NCBI GenBank assembly: GCA_905373185.1
Contig: CAJPSE010000021.1
Location: 1 to 13,577 of the forward strand
Source: an uncultured Fretibacterium sp.
Lineage (GTDB): Bacteria > Synergistota > Synergistia > Synergistales > Aminobacteriaceae
Length of the DNA: 13,577 bases
Reading direction: 5' to 3'
The notes below the pieces were generated by a model. It did not search any database and had not been told where the DNA came from. It worked only from the letters and a program-made list of their open reading frames with translations. Shown here piece after piece: positions 1 to 6,689 of the stretch (position 1 is its first letter; each line of letters opens with the position of its first letter). Position numbers and translations under genes: made by a program.

Positions 1-55
1 CCGCGAGGGCGGCCATACGGTGGGCGCCGGCGTCGTCACCAAGATCCTCGAGTAG
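1..55 (+). CDS. tuf: Elongation factor Tu, C-terminal end (partial)
   Basis: Only the last 17 codons are present, reading in the frame that begins at base 2. They encode REGGHTVGAGVVTKILE and then TAG, which matches the highly conserved end of the third (beta-barrel) domain of bacterial EF-Tu (usual form REGGRTVGAGVVTKIIE). EF-Tu carries aminoacyl-tRNA to the ribosomal A site as a GTP complex. The gene starts outside the window. Only 19 nt separate its stop from the rpsJ start, so the str operon runs directly into the S10 operon with no room for a separate leader or terminator. Confidence 0.93.
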   Translation, partial: REGGHTVGAGVVTKILE

Positions 56-74
56 GGCGTAGAGGGACACGGCA

Positions 75-380
75 GTGGCTAAAAGAATCCGTATCCGCCT
101 GAAGGCGTTTGACCACAGGGTTCTCGACACGTCCGCAGCCCAGATTGCGGAGACGGCGGAGAGCACGGGGGCCAGGGTTTCCGGCCCCATTCCCCTCCCC
201 ACCGAGATCAGCAAGGTGACGATCCTGAAGTCGCCTCACAAGGACAAGGACGCGCGGGAGCAGTTTGAGATGAGGACGCACAAGCGTCTAATCGATATCG
301 TCGAGCCGACGCAGAAGACCATGGATGCGTTGATGCAGCTCAATCTTTCCTCTGGAGTCGATATCCAGATCAAGCTCTAG
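75..380 (+). CDS. rpsJ: 30S ribosomal protein S10 (NusE)
   Basis: Encodes 101 residues, the usual length for bacterial S10. S10 sits in the head of the 30S subunit and, as NusE, also takes part in transcription antitermination and transcription-translation coupling. Family sequence is clear: [18 protein letters not shown] at the N terminus, the loop motif GPIPLPT at residues 37-43 and RTHKRLIDI at 67-75. The start is GTG, preceded by AGAGGGA at 61-67. It ends in TAG. The next gene, rplC, begins 276 nt later, an unusual gap in an S10 operon, and lies in the same reading frame. Confidence 0.97.
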   Translation: MAKRIRIRLKAFDHRVLDTSAAQIAETAESTGARVSGPIPLPTEISKVTILKSPHKDKDAREQFEMRTHKRLIDIVEPTQKTMDALMQLNLSSGVDIQIKL

Positions 381-392
381 CCCCTTAAGGGG
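381..392. repeat. Small perfect palindrome after the rpsJ stop
   Basis: CCCCTTAAGGGG lies directly after the rpsJ TAG. As RNA it could form a four-pair C-G stem with a UUAA loop. There is no following T-run, so it is not an intrinsic terminator. It lies outside the inverted-repeat element that starts at 404. Confidence 0.5.
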
Positions 393-403
393 GTATGGAG
401 TAA

Positions 404-432
404 TTCCAATTTCAAATCGTTCGTAGACGGCG
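404..432. repeat. Left terminal inverted repeat
   Basis: Left arm of the 404-618 element, pairing with 590-618. Mismatches in the paired RNA are at 414/608, 426/596 and 429/593; 412/610 and 417/605 are U-G pairs. After a bulge at 586-590 a further five pairs, AGCAG (433-437) with CTGCT (581-585), can extend the helix. A tandem 7-mer GCGAGCA occurs at 430-436 and 437-443. Confidence 0.75.
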
Positions 433-477
433 AGCAGCGAGCAAGGGAAGAGTTGTGCGAATCACTTAGTGTCTTTC

Positions 478-490
478 TAGGCGGCGCCTA
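478..490 (+). other. Short hairpin inside the rpsJ-rplC element
   Basis: TAGGC (478-482) pairs with GCCTA (486-490) across a three-base GGC loop. It is the first of three adjacent hairpins within the element. Confidence 0.45.
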
Positions 491-491
491 T

Positions 492-536
492 TCGCGTCGA
501 AGGCGAAGCCATTGGGTTTCGCTTCGACGTAAGCGA
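492..536 (+). other. Long bulged hairpin inside the rpsJ-rplC element
   Basis: Core pairing is CGTCGAA (495-501) with TTCGACG (523-529) and GCGAA (503-507) with TTCGC (518-522), with a single bulged G at 502 and a ten-base loop (508-517). Alternatively the base can extend as TCGC (492-495) with GCGA (533-536). Twelve core pairs make this the longest internal hairpin. Confidence 0.65.
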
Positions 537-547
537 TTGACACAGCA

Positions 548-569
548 TTCGGGGTCTGACGACCCCGAA
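548..569 (+). other. Nine-pair perfect hairpin inside the rpsJ-rplC element
   Basis: TTCGGGGTC (548-556) pairs perfectly with GACCCCGAA (561-569) across a TGAC tetraloop. The next sequence is not T-rich, so it does not look like an intrinsic terminator. Confidence 0.7.
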
Positions 570-589
570 GAGCTGGTCACCTGCTTAAA

Positions 590-618
590 CGCAGTATACG
601 AACGGTTAGGAATTGGAA
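590..618. repeat. Right terminal inverted repeat
   Basis: Right arm of the 404-618 element, the inverted copy of 404-432. It ends with AATTGGAA, followed directly by TAA (619-621), which duplicates the TAA at 401-403. Confidence 0.75.
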
Positions 619-640
619 TAAGGGAAGCGCTGGAGCTGAA

Positions 641-645
641 AGGAG
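641..645 (+). promoter_or_regulatory. Ribosome binding site that sets the rplC start
   Basis: AGGAG lies 11 nt before the ATG at 657. It supports starting L3 at 657 rather than at the TTG at 453, which would prefix 68 residues derived from the hairpin region. It lies downstream of the right inverted repeat, so the element does not interrupt it. Confidence 0.7.
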
Positions 646-656
646 AATATATAACA

Positions 657-1283
657 ATGGGTATAGGGATACTGGGGAAGAAGGTTGGCATGGCTCAGAT
701 CTTCGACGAGCAGGGACAGGCCGTGGCGGTTACGGTGATCGCGGCGGGACCGTGCCCCGTCGTTGCCGTCCGGACCCCCGAACAGAACGGATACTCTGCC
801 GTTCTTCTCGGCTTTGGGGCGATCAAGCCGCATAAGCTGTCCAAACCCCTAAAAGGTCTTTTCGACAAACACAAGCTCGAGCCCAGGCGGACGCTGCGCG
901 AGTTTCGTCTCGAGACGGCGGACGGGTATGAGATTGGGCAGGAGATCAGGGTGGATCTGTTTGAGACGGGCGAGAAGGTGGACGTCAGGGGCGTCAGCAA
1001 GGGCAAGGGGTTTGCCGGGGTCATGAAGCGCTATCACTTCGGCGGCCAGCAGTTCAGCCACGGCACGTCGGTCATGCATCGGCATGGCGGTTCCAGCGGC
1101 GCCATCTCCTACCCGGGCCGTATCTTCCCGGGCAAACGGATGCCGGGACATATGGGCAGCGAAAAGGTGACGGTCAAGAACCTCACGATCATGGCCGTCG
1201 ATCCGGAGAACAACCTCCTCCTTGTCAAGGGGGCCGTGCCGGGTGCCAAGAACAGCCTGGTCACCCTCTACAAAAAGAAGTAA
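657..1283 (+). CDS. rplC: 50S ribosomal protein L3
   Basis: Encodes 208 residues with the start at 657, typical for bacterial L3. L3 nucleates 50S assembly and sends a loop toward the peptidyl transferase centre. The N terminus MGIGILGKKVGMAQIF and the later SYPGRIFPGKRMPGHMG block (residues 151-167) are classical. At the position of the E. coli glutamine methylated by PrmB (in its SIGQNQ segment) this protein has SSGAIS, so that modification site is absent, as in many Firmicutes. The reading frame is open upstream to the rpsJ stop, but the extension is not L3-like and is rejected. It ends in TAA, with rplD 27 nt on. Confidence 0.95.
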   Translation: MGIGILGKKVGMAQIFDEQGQAVAVTVIAAGPCPVVAVRTPEQNGYSAVLLGFGAIKPHKLSKPLKGLFDKHKLEPRRTLREFRLETADGYEIGQEIRVDLFETGEKVDVRGVSKGKGFAGVMKRYHFGGQQFSHGTSVMHRHGGSSGAISYPGRIFPGKRMPGHMGSEKVTVKNLTIMAVDPENNLLLVKGAVPGAKNSLVTLYKKK

Positions 1284-1310
1284 GCGATAGGGAAGGAGGG
1301 TACAAGGATT

Positions 1311-1934
1311 ATGCCTGTAGTTAAAATTGTGGATTTCAACGGCCAGGACGCCGGGGAGATGGAGCTCTCCAACGTCGTGTTCGACGCGCCGCTGCACGTC
1401 CCGGCCATGCATCAGGTCGTGGTGGCCCATCTGGCTAATTGCCGCCAGGGCACGCACTCCACGAAGACCCGCGGAGAGGTCAGCGGCGGCGGAAAAAAAC
1501 CCTGGAAGCAGAAGCACACGGGGCGCGCCCGCCAGGGAAGCACACGTTCCCCCATCTGGGTTCACGGCGGTGTGGCCCATGGCCCGAAGCCGAGGGACTA
1601 CCACCAGAAGGTCAACAAAAAGGTGCGCCGGCTGGCCATGAAGAGCGCGCTTTCGGTCAAGGTCCGTGACGAGCTGATGACCGTGGTGAGGGGAATGGAG
1701 ATGGACAAGCCCTCCACGAAGGCCATGAAGGGCTTCATGGACGCCATCGGGGCGCAGAAGGTTCTCGTGGTCTACCATGAGGGCGGGGACAACGTCATGC
1801 GCTCGGTTCGCAACATTCCGGGGGCCAAATTTCTTAACATCGCCAGCATCAACGTCTACGATCTTCTGAACTCCAGGACGCTGGTCGTGACCCCCGAGGT
1901 CGTCGCCCGGCTCGAGGAGGTGTATGCGAGATGA
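1311..1934 (+). CDS. rplD: 50S ribosomal protein L4
   Basis: Encodes 207 residues, the normal length. L4 binds 23S rRNA, its extended loop lines the exit-tunnel constriction, and in E. coli it represses its own operon through the S10 leader. The extended-loop signature is present at residues 51-84: [20 protein letters not shown], then [17 protein letters not shown]. Shine-Dalgarno AAGGAGGG at 1293-1300 precedes the ATG. The stop overlaps the rplW start as ATGA, so the two are probably translationally coupled. If L4 is an autoregulator here, its target must differ from the E. coli position, because there is no leader upstream of rpsJ. Confidence 0.97.
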   Translation: MPVVKIVDFNGQDAGEMELSNVVFDAPLHVPAMHQVVVAHLANCRQGTHSTKTRGEVSGGGKKPWKQKHTGRARQGSTRSPIWVHGGVAHGPKPRDYHQKVNKKVRRLAMKSALSVKVRDELMTVVRGMEMDKPSTKAMKGFMDAIGAQKVLVVYHEGGDNVMRSVRNIPGAKFLNIASINVYDLLNSRTLVVTPEVVARLEEVYAR

Positions 1935-2227
1935 ATCTGGTCGCTCACGACATTGTTATCCGGCCGATCGTCACCGAGAAGAGCAGCTCCCTCATGGGGC
2001 ACAACAAGTACACCTTCGAGGTCCACAAGGACGCCAACAAGATCCAGATTCGACAAGCGGTCGAACAGATCTTCAAGGTGAAGGTGCTGAGTGTCAACAC
2101 GATCAACGTCAAGGGCAAGCCCAAGCGTATGGGCGCCTTTGTGGGGAAGACCCGGTCCTGGAAGAAAGCGATTGTGGCACTGCCGGAGGGGCAACGCATC
2201 GAGTTCTTCGAGGGTGCCTCGGTTTGA
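1931..2227 (+). CDS. rplW: 50S ribosomal protein L23
   Basis: Encodes 98 residues. L23 lies at the tunnel exit and is the docking site for trigger factor and [13 protein letters not shown] near the N terminus, [11 protein letters not shown] and [12 protein letters not shown] are family hallmarks. It overlaps rplD by 4 nt (ATGA) and has a strong Shine-Dalgarno, GAGGAGGTG, at 1914-1922 inside rplD. It ends in TGA. Confidence 0.96.
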   Translation: MNLVAHDIVIRPIVTEKSSSLMGHNKYTFEVHKDANKIQIRQAVEQIFKVKVLSVNTINVKGKPKRMGAFVGKTRSWKKAIVALPEGQRIEFFEGASV

Positions 2228-2258
2228 TGTGGGGCAGCCCAGAAAGAGGTAGATGAAG

Positions 2259-3086
2259 ATGTCGATCAAACAGTTCAAACCTTATACCCCGGGCCGCCGG
2301 CAGATGTCCATCCAGGGACGCGAGGACATTACGGCCAACAAGCCCGAGCGCTCCCTTACCACCGAGCTGCGCAAGAGCGGCGGGCGCAACAACACCGGCC
2401 GCATCACGATGCGTCATATCGGCGGGGGGCACAGGCGGACCTACCGCATCATCGACTTCCGCCGCGACAAGATCGGGGTCCCCGGCAAGGTGGCCACGGT
2501 TGAGTACGACCCTAACCGGAACGCCCGCATCGCGCTGATCCACTATGTCGACGGCGAGAAGCGTTACATTTTGCTTCCTAAGGGGCTGAAGGTCGGGGAT
2601 ACGATCCATTCCGGTCCCGAGGCCGACATCACCCCGGGCAACGCCCTGAAGCTGAAGGACATCCCGGTGGGAACGATCGTCCATAACCTCGAGCTCGAGC
2701 CGGGGCGGGGCGCCAAGCTGGTGCGTGCGGCGGGGACGTCGGCCCAGCTGATGGCGAAGGAGGGCAAGTACGCCTTCATCCGCATGCCCAGCGGCGAGCT
2801 TCGTTTGATTCTCCTCGAGTGCATGGCTACGGTGGGGCAGGTGGGGAACGAGGATTACGAGAACATCTCCCTGGGCAAGGCGGGAAAGACCCGTTGGAGC
2901 GGCCGCCGGTCCCGCGTGCGCGGCATGGTGATGAACCCGGTGGACCACCCAATGGGCGGCGGCGAGGGAAAGAGCAAGAGCAACAAGCATCCTGTTTCTC
3001 CGTGGGGCACGCCGGCTAAGGGGTATCGTACGCGCAAGCGCAAGCCTTCCGACAGGCTGATCGTTCGCCGCCGTTACGATAAGTAG
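2259..3086 (+). CDS. rplB: 50S ribosomal protein L2
   Basis: Encodes 275 residues from the ATG at 2259. L2 is a universal 23S rRNA-binding protein needed for subunit association and peptidyl transferase activity. [14 protein letters not shown] matches the usual N terminus. An in-frame ATG two codons earlier (2253) sits only 3 nt after GAGG (2246-2249), so 2259 is the better start. The central [13 protein letters not shown] and the C-terminal [18 protein letters not shown] are classical. In the DHPHGGG signature the second His is Met (residue 232), giving [12 protein letters not shown]; the functionally important first His (residue 230; H229 in E. coli) is kept. It ends in TAG. Confidence 0.96.
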   Translation: MSIKQFKPYTPGRRQMSIQGREDITANKPERSLTTELRKSGGRNNTGRITMRHIGGGHRRTYRIIDFRRDKIGVPGKVATVEYDPNRNARIALIHYVDGEKRYILLPKGLKVGDTIHSGPEADITPGNALKLKDIPVGTIVHNLELEPGRGAKLVRAAGTSAQLMAKEGKYAFIRMPSGELRLILLECMATVGQVGNEDYENISLGKAGKTRWSGRRSRVRGMVMNPVDHPMGGGEGKSKSNKHPVSPWGTPAKGYRTRKRKPSDRLIVRRRYDK

Positions 3087-3107
3087 ACGTGAGGAGGGAC
3101 TTTTAGG

Positions 3108-3389
3108 ATGGCTCGTTCCGCCAAAAAGGGGCCTTTCATCGAGCAGAGGCTCCTGGCCAAGATAGAAGAGATGAACATATCGGGAAACAAGAAGGTCCTG
3201 AAGACCTGGTCCCGTCGTTCCACCGTCGTCCCGCAGATGATCGGGCACACGATTGCCGTCCACAACGGGCGGATGCACCTGCCGGTCTACGTTAGCGAGA
3301 ACATGGTCGGGCACAAGCTGGGGGAGTTTGCCCCAACGCGCAAGTTCGGGCATCATGCGGGGCAGGAACGCTCCACGAAGGGAAGGTAG
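3108..3389 (+). CDS. rpsS: 30S ribosomal protein S19
   Basis: Encodes 93 residues, standard length. S19 is in the 30S head, forms a complex with S13 and contacts the A-site finger bridge. [19 protein letters not shown] at the N terminus, [21 protein letters not shown] in the middle (with one residue variants of the common form) and [17 protein letters not shown] near the end are typical. Shine-Dalgarno GAGGAGGG is at 3091-3098. It stops in TAG 10 nt before rplV. Confidence 0.97.
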   Translation: MARSAKKGPFIEQRLLAKIEEMNISGNKKVLKTWSRRSTVVPQMIGHTIAVHNGRMHLPVYVSENMVGHKLGEFAPTRKFGHHAGQERSTKGR

Positions 3390-3399
3390 GGGAGCCGCT

Positions 3400-3741
3400 A
3401 TGGAGAAATCGACAGCCAAGGCCATGGCACGCCAGGTCAGGATCTCCCCGATGAAGGTGCGGCAGGTCTTGGCCCTCATTCGGGGCAAGGACGCCGGCGA
3501 GGCCCTGACGATTCTACGCTTCAGCCCTCAGAAGGCCGCGCGGATCGTCTACAAGGTCCTGCAGAGCGCCGTGGCGAACGCCGAGCACAATTACGGGATG
3601 GATACGGACAAGCTGCAAGTCGTCACGGCCTTTGCGGATCAGGGGCCCTCGATGAAGCGCTTTCGTCCCGCCTCCATGGGCAGAGCCCATCCTTATGTGC
3701 ACCGCACATCCCATGTGACCGTTACGGTTTCGGAACGTTAG
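3400..3741 (+). CDS. rplV: 50S ribosomal protein L22
   Basis: Encodes 113 residues from the ATG at 3400. L22 contacts all domains of 23S rRNA; its beta-hairpin lines the exit tunnel and is a site of macrolide resistance mutations. Family features are ARQVRISPMKVRQVLALIRG, SAVANAEHNYGMD and the hairpin RFRPASMGRAHPYVHRTSHV. The frame is open upstream to 3253 inside rpsS, but the start at 3400 follows GGTAGGGGAG (3386-3395) and gives the family length. It stops in TAG, which is embedded in the Shine-Dalgarno of rpsC (TAGGAGG). Confidence 0.96.
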   Translation: MEKSTAKAMARQVRISPMKVRQVLALIRGKDAGEALTILRFSPQKAARIVYKVLQSAVANAEHNYGMDTDKLQVVTAFADQGPSMKRFRPASMGRAHPYVHRTSHVTVTVSER

Positions 3742-3753
3742 GAGGGTGTTTTC

Positions 3754-4428
3754 GTGGGACAGAAGGTTCATCCCGTAGGATACAGGCTTGGGGTCGCGAC
3801 GGACTGGGAGTCCAAGTGGTACGCCGGCCGTAAGGAGTATGCGAAGAAGCTGCACGAGGACCTCAGGCTTCGTGAGTGGGTGTTGAAGAAGTGGGAGGGC
3901 GCCTCCATCTCTCGAGTGGAGATAGAGCGCGTGGGGCACGTTATACGCTTCACGATTTGGACCGCCCGGCCTGGAGTGGTTATCGGCCGCGGCGGGGCGG
4001 AGATCCAGACGATCAAGGACGAGCTCCAGGCCTTGACCGGTGGCAAGGTGATGGTCAACGTCCAGGAGATCAAGAACCCCGACGTCGTCGCCCAGCTGGT
4101 TGCCGAGAGCATCGCCTCTGCGCTCGAGCGCCGCGTCTCCTTCCGCCGGGCCATGAAGCAGGCGATCTTCCGCGCGACGAAGGCGGGAGCGCTGGGTATA
4201 AAGGCCCAGGTAGCCGGACGCCTTGGGGGCGCGGAAATAGCCCGTACCGAGTGGTACAACGAGGGTCGTCTTCCCCTCTCGACGATTCGGGCCGATATCG
4301 ATTACGGCTTTGCCGAGGCCAACACGATGTATGGAGTGATCGGCTGCAAGATCTGGATTTACCGCGACCGTGAAAACGAGCGCCCTGTGGCGCCTCGGAG
4401 CGGCCGCCGTGAAAGGGCAAGGGGGTAG
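3754..4428 (+). CDS. rpsC: 30S ribosomal protein S3
   Basis: Encodes 224 residues. S3 forms part of the mRNA entry channel and contributes to ribosomal helicase activity. The N terminus [13 protein letters not shown] is diagnostic. A type II KH domain has its GxxG loop at residues 78-81 ([10 protein letters not shown]). The S3 C-terminal domain shows [20 protein letters not shown] and [20 protein letters not shown]. The start is GTG with AGGAGGGTG at 3740-3748. It ends in TAG only 6 nt before rplP. Confidence 0.97.
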   Translation: MGQKVHPVGYRLGVATDWESKWYAGRKEYAKKLHEDLRLREWVLKKWEGASISRVEIERVGHVIRFTIWTARPGVVIGRGGAEIQTIKDELQALTGGKVMVNVQEIKNPDVVAQLVAESIASALERRVSFRRAMKQAIFRATKAGALGIKAQVAGRLGGAEIARTEWYNEGRLPLSTIRADIDYGFAEANTMYGVIGCKIWIYRDRENERPVAPRSGRRERARG

Positions 4429-4434
4429 TTCGTC

Positions 4435-4860
4435 ATGCTTATGCCCAGCAGGGTAAAATACCGAAAATCCCACAGGTCCCCCCTTCGGGGCATCTCCAAG
4501 GGCGCCACGACGGTAGCGTTCGGGGATTGGGGAATTCAGGCCCTTGAAAACGCCTGGATCACGGCACGCCAGATTGAGGCTACCCGCGTGGCGATATCCA
4601 GAAAGATGAAGAAGGGCGGAAAGATCTGGATCCGTGTCTTCCCGGACCGTCCTTACACGAAGAAGCCCTTGGAGACCCGTATGGGAAAGGGAAAGGGCGC
4701 GCCCGAGTTCTGGGTTGCCGCCGTCAAGCGGGGCCGCGTCCTGTTCGAGTTTGCTGGGATCCCTCAGGATCTCGCCGAGATGGCTTTCCGGACGGCCTCC
4801 CACAAACTGCCGATCAAGGTGCGCATGGTGTCGAGAGAAGGCATGGGTGGTGAAGACTGA
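4435..4860 (+). CDS. rplP: 50S ribosomal protein L16
   Basis: Encodes 141 residues. L16 binds near the A site and the GTPase-associated region and matures late in 50S assembly. [14 protein letters not shown] at the N terminus, [17 protein letters not shown] and [14 protein letters not shown] are hallmarks. The Arg just before MGKGKG is the residue hydroxylated in E. coli L16; it is conserved. Shine-Dalgarno AGGGGG is at the end of rpsC. The stop TGA shares its A with the ATG of rpmC (TGATG), indicating coupled translation. Confidence 0.97.
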   Translation: MLMPSRVKYRKSHRSPLRGISKGATTVAFGDWGIQALENAWITARQIEATRVAISRKMKKGGKIWIRVFPDRPYTKKPLETRMGKGKGAPEFWVAAVKRGRVLFEFAGIPQDLAEMAFRTASHKLPIKVRMVSREGMGGED

Positions 4861-5075
4861 TGGATGCGACGAAACTTCGGGAACTGAACCTGGAGGAGCT
4901 CCAGGAGCAGTACCGCCGCTATAAAGAGGAACTGTTCAACCTTCGTTTTCAGAACGCAGTCGGACAACTCAAGAACACGAGCCGCATCCGGGATGTCCGA
5001 AAGATCATAGCCAGAGTGCTGACCGTCGCAGGCGAGAAGAGTCGTGCGGCGGAGGGCTCTGCGGCCAGGAGGTAG
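4860..5075 (+). CDS. rpmC: 50S ribosomal protein L29
   Basis: Encodes 71 residues, within the family range of about 60-75. L29 lies beside L23 at the tunnel exit. The two-helix coiled hairpin is visible as [20 protein letters not shown] followed by [20 protein letters not shown]. The C-terminal tail is Ala/Arg-rich and poorly conserved. It starts on the last base of the rplP stop. It ends in TAG, which lies within the AGGAGGTAGG that serves rpsQ. Confidence 0.96.
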   Translation: MDATKLRELNLEELQEQYRRYKEELFNLRFQNAVGQLKNTSRIRDVRKIIARVLTVAGEKSRAAEGSAARR

Positions 5076-5083
5076 GTCGTCTC

Positions 5084-5110
5084 ATGGAGGCGCATATGGA
5101 GGCACATATG
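5084..5110 (+). promoter_or_regulatory. Tandem start-codon and ribosome-binding-site ladder of rpsQ
   Basis: A 12-nt unit is repeated: ATGGAGGCGCAT (5084-5095) and ATGGAGGCACAT (5096-5107), followed by ATGGAGACGGGG. The GGAGG inside each of the first two units lies exactly 5 nt before the next ATG (GGAGG 5086-5090 for 5096; 5098-5102 for 5108). All three ATGs are in frame, so translation could begin at any of them. Confidence 0.75.
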
Positions 5111-5398
5111 GAGACGGGGCTCTCTCACCGTAAGGTCCGGGTGGGAATAGTGGTCAGCAACAAGATGGACAAGACGGTGGTCGTCAGGGTCTCCCGTCTT
5201 GCGGAGCACCCCCTTTACGGGAAGCGCATCCAGAGGGCCAAGAAGTACGTGGCTCACGACGAGGAGAACACCTGCCGTATCGGAGACCAGGTGCGAATCC
5301 GTGAGACGCGTCCTCTGAGCAAGACCAAGAGGTGGGAGCTCATTGAAGTGATGCGGCGCGCCCCTGTCTTTGATTCTGATACGCCCGGGAAGGAGTAA
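5084..5398 (+). CDS. rpsQ: 30S ribosomal protein S17
   Basis: Encodes 104 residues from the first ATG, or 100 or 96 from the second (5096) or third (5108). S17 is a primary 16S rRNA-binding OB-fold protein. [21 protein letters not shown] and [16 protein letters not shown] are family motifs. Typical proteins have only a few residues before RKxRVG, so the third ATG fits family length best, while the first follows AGGAGGT at 5067-5073 with a 10-nt spacer. The N-terminal [12 protein letters not shown] is a DNA-level tandem repeat that supplies three starts. It ends in TAA. Confidence 0.95.
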   Translation: MEAHMEAHMETGLSHRKVRVGIVVSNKMDKTVVVRVSRLAEHPLYGKRIQRAKKYVAHDEENTCRIGDQVRIRETRPLSKTKRWELIEVMRRAPVFDSDTPGKE

Positions 5399-5401
5399 GC
5401 C

Positions 5402-5770
5402 ATGATTCAGTTGACGACAGTATTGAACGTTGCTGACAACTCCGGAGCCCGGAAGCTTTTCTGTATCCAGGTCATGGGCGGGAGTCGGCGTAAGTGGGGC
5501 ACGATCGGCGACGTCATCGTCGCCTCGGTCAGGGAGGCCATCCCCAACAGCAACATCGCCAAGGGGTCCGTGGTCAAGGCCGTGATCGTCCGCACCAGGA
5601 AGGAAGTTCGCCGCCGCGACGGTTCTTACGTCCGTTTCGACGACAACGCCGCCGTGATCATCGACAACAACGGGGAGCCGAAGGGGACGCGCATCTTTGG
5701 TCCCGTGGGCCGGGAGCTGCGCGCGAAGAAGTACATGCGCATCCTCTCCCTCGCGCCCGAAGTGGTTTAG
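5402..5770 (+). CDS. rplN: 50S ribosomal protein L14
   Basis: Encodes 122 residues, the invariant bacterial length. L14 forms intersubunit bridge B8 with 16S rRNA and binds RsfS and L19. [38 protein letters not shown] and [11 protein letters not shown] are unmistakable. Shine-Dalgarno AAGGAG is at 5390-5395, overlapping the end of rpsQ. It ends in TAG, which is the first part of TAGGAGG used by rplX. Confidence 0.98.
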   Translation: MIQLTTVLNVADNSGARKLFCIQVMGGSRRKWGTIGDVIVASVREAIPNSNIAKGSVVKAVIVRTRKEVRRRDGSYVRFDDNAAVIIDNNGEPKGTRIFGPVGRELRAKKYMRILSLAPEVV

Positions 5771-5783
5771 GAGGCGTGGAATT

Positions 5784-6107
5784 ATGTCGGTAAGACTCAG
5801 GAAAAACGACCGGGTCCATGTGATCTCCGGAAAGGACAAGGGCAAAGAGGGCAAGATCATGCGCCGCTTCCCGGCGCGCGATATGGTCGTCGTCGAGGGC
5901 GTGAATATGGTCTCGCGCCACATGAGGCCCAGCCAGAAGAGCCCTCAAGCGGGGATCGTCAAACAGGAGGCCCCCATTTACGCCGCCAAGGTGATGCTGG
6001 TCTGCCCGCAGTGCGGGAAGGCCACGCGCGTCGGCTCCTCCTTTCTGGAGAGCGGTAAGAAGGTCCGCGTCTGCAAGAAGTGCGGCGAGATCATCGACAG
6101 GGCCTGA
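5784..6107 (+). CDS. rplX: 50S ribosomal protein L24, with zinc-ribbon-type C terminus
   Basis: Encodes 107 residues from the ATG at 5784. L24 is an assembly initiator of the 50S subunit. A KOW motif occupies the N terminus ([20 protein letters not shown], residues 5-24), followed by [16 protein letters not shown]. Four cysteines (C74, C77, C97, C100 in CPQC and CKKC) form a likely zinc ribbon, common in Gram-positive-type L24. The frame is open upstream to 5697 inside rplN, but the Shine-Dalgarno TAGGAGGC at 5768-5775 and family length fix the start. It ends in TGA. Confidence 0.96.
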   Translation: MSVRLRKNDRVHVISGKDKGKEGKIMRRFPARDMVVVEGVNMVSRHMRPSQKSPQAGIVKQEAPIYAAKVMLVCPQCGKATRVGSSFLESGKKVRVCKKCGEIIDRA

Positions 6108-6123
6108 TGGGGAGGACACGAAA

Positions 6124-6669
6124 ATGACGCCGCGTATGTTGGAGAAGTACAAGACGGAGGTCGCTTCCGCCCTGCAGAAGGAGTTTGGGTACGGGAACGT
6201 GATGCAGCTACCCAGGATCCAAAAGGTCGTGGTGAACATCGGGGTGGGCGACGCCAAACTGGATATCAAGTTCATGGATGCGGCTATTGCCGAGCTTCGC
6301 GCGATTACGGGGCAGCAGCCCCTTCTCAAGCGTGCGAAGAAGTCCATTGCCGGGTTCAAGGTGCGCGAGGGAATGCCCGTGGCCTGTTCGGTCACCCTCC
6401 GGGGGGAACGCATGTGGGAGTTCCTGGACCGCCTGATCTCTCTGGCTCTGCCCAGCATCAAGGACTTTCAGGGCGTTTCGAAGCGCGGGTTCGACGGCCG
6501 CGGGAACTACAACCTGGGGCTGCGCGAGCAGCTCATCTTCCCGGAGATCAGCTACGACAAGGTTATCCGTTCCCGGGGCATGAACGTCTCCATCGTGACC
6601 AGCGCTCCGAGCGACGAGGAGGCCTATGCGCTCCTCAAGGGCATAGGGATGCCCTTCAACAATCGTTAG
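6124..6669 (+). CDS. rplE: 50S ribosomal protein L5
   Basis: Encodes 181 residues. L5 binds 5S rRNA with L18 and L25-type proteins in the central protuberance and contacts S13. Motifs: [19 protein letters not shown] near residues 29-47, [40 protein letters not shown] and a C-terminal LLKGIGMPF. Shine-Dalgarno GGGGAGG is at 6109-6115. It ends in TAG, 20 nt before rpsN. Confidence 0.97.
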   Translation: MTPRMLEKYKTEVASALQKEFGYGNVMQLPRIQKVVVNIGVGDAKLDIKFMDAAIAELRAITGQQPLLKRAKKSIAGFKVREGMPVACSVTLRGERMWEFLDRLISLALPSIKDFQGVSKRGFDGRGNYNLGLREQLIFPEISYDKVIRSRGMNVSIVTSAPSDEEAYALLKGIGMPFNNR

Positions 6670-6689
6670 ACAGGGGGCAAGGCAAAGAA

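Larger units (their letters stand above)
404..618. mobile_element. MITE-like inverted-repeat element (or large structured RNA domain) between rpsJ and rplC
   Basis: A 215-bp segment whose two ends are inverted copies. The left end 404-432 aligns with the reverse complement of 590-618 at 24 of 29 positions without gaps. It includes perfect blocks TTCCAATT (404-411, matching 611-618) and CGTTCGTA (418-425, matching 597-604). TAA occurs directly on both sides (401-403 and 619-621), as a target-site duplication would; some IS5-family groups make 3-bp duplications and Tc1/mariner/IS630 elements duplicate TA. GC is about 51% over the spacer by hand count, lower than the neighbouring genes. Three internal hairpins (478-490, 492-536, 548-569) lie between the arms. 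No transposase is encoded. Removing the segment and one TAA leaves a 58-nt spacer, normal for this cluster. Two of the five mismatches become G-U pairs in RNA, so a conserved RNA structure is a real alternative. Confidence 0.6.

Noticed and set aside
537..566. Consensus -35 box TTGACA at 537-542 as an rplC promoter
   Set aside because: At 16-18 nt spacing the sequence is CGACCC or similar, inside the perfect 548-569 hairpin, with no -10-like hexamer.
548..569. Nine-pair hairpin as an intrinsic terminator
   Set aside because: It is followed by GAGCTGG, not a T-run, and essential genes lie directly downstream.
455..619. Group II intron (GTGCG-like start at 455)
   Set aside because: No domain V-like sequence, no reverse transcriptase, far too short; the match is only a few bases.
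453..656. N-terminal extension of L3 from the TTG at 453
   Set aside because: The extra 68 residues are encoded by the hairpin-rich element, are not L3-like, and the ATG at 657 gives the family length and N terminus with its own AGGAG.
2109..3488. Long minus-strand frame of 459 codons opposite rplW-rplB-rpsS (and similar ones at 849-1778, 3514-4803, 4949-5923, 9695-10783)
   Set aside because: They mirror well-identified + strand genes, a normal effect of GC-rich codon use; the proteins show no recognisable domain.
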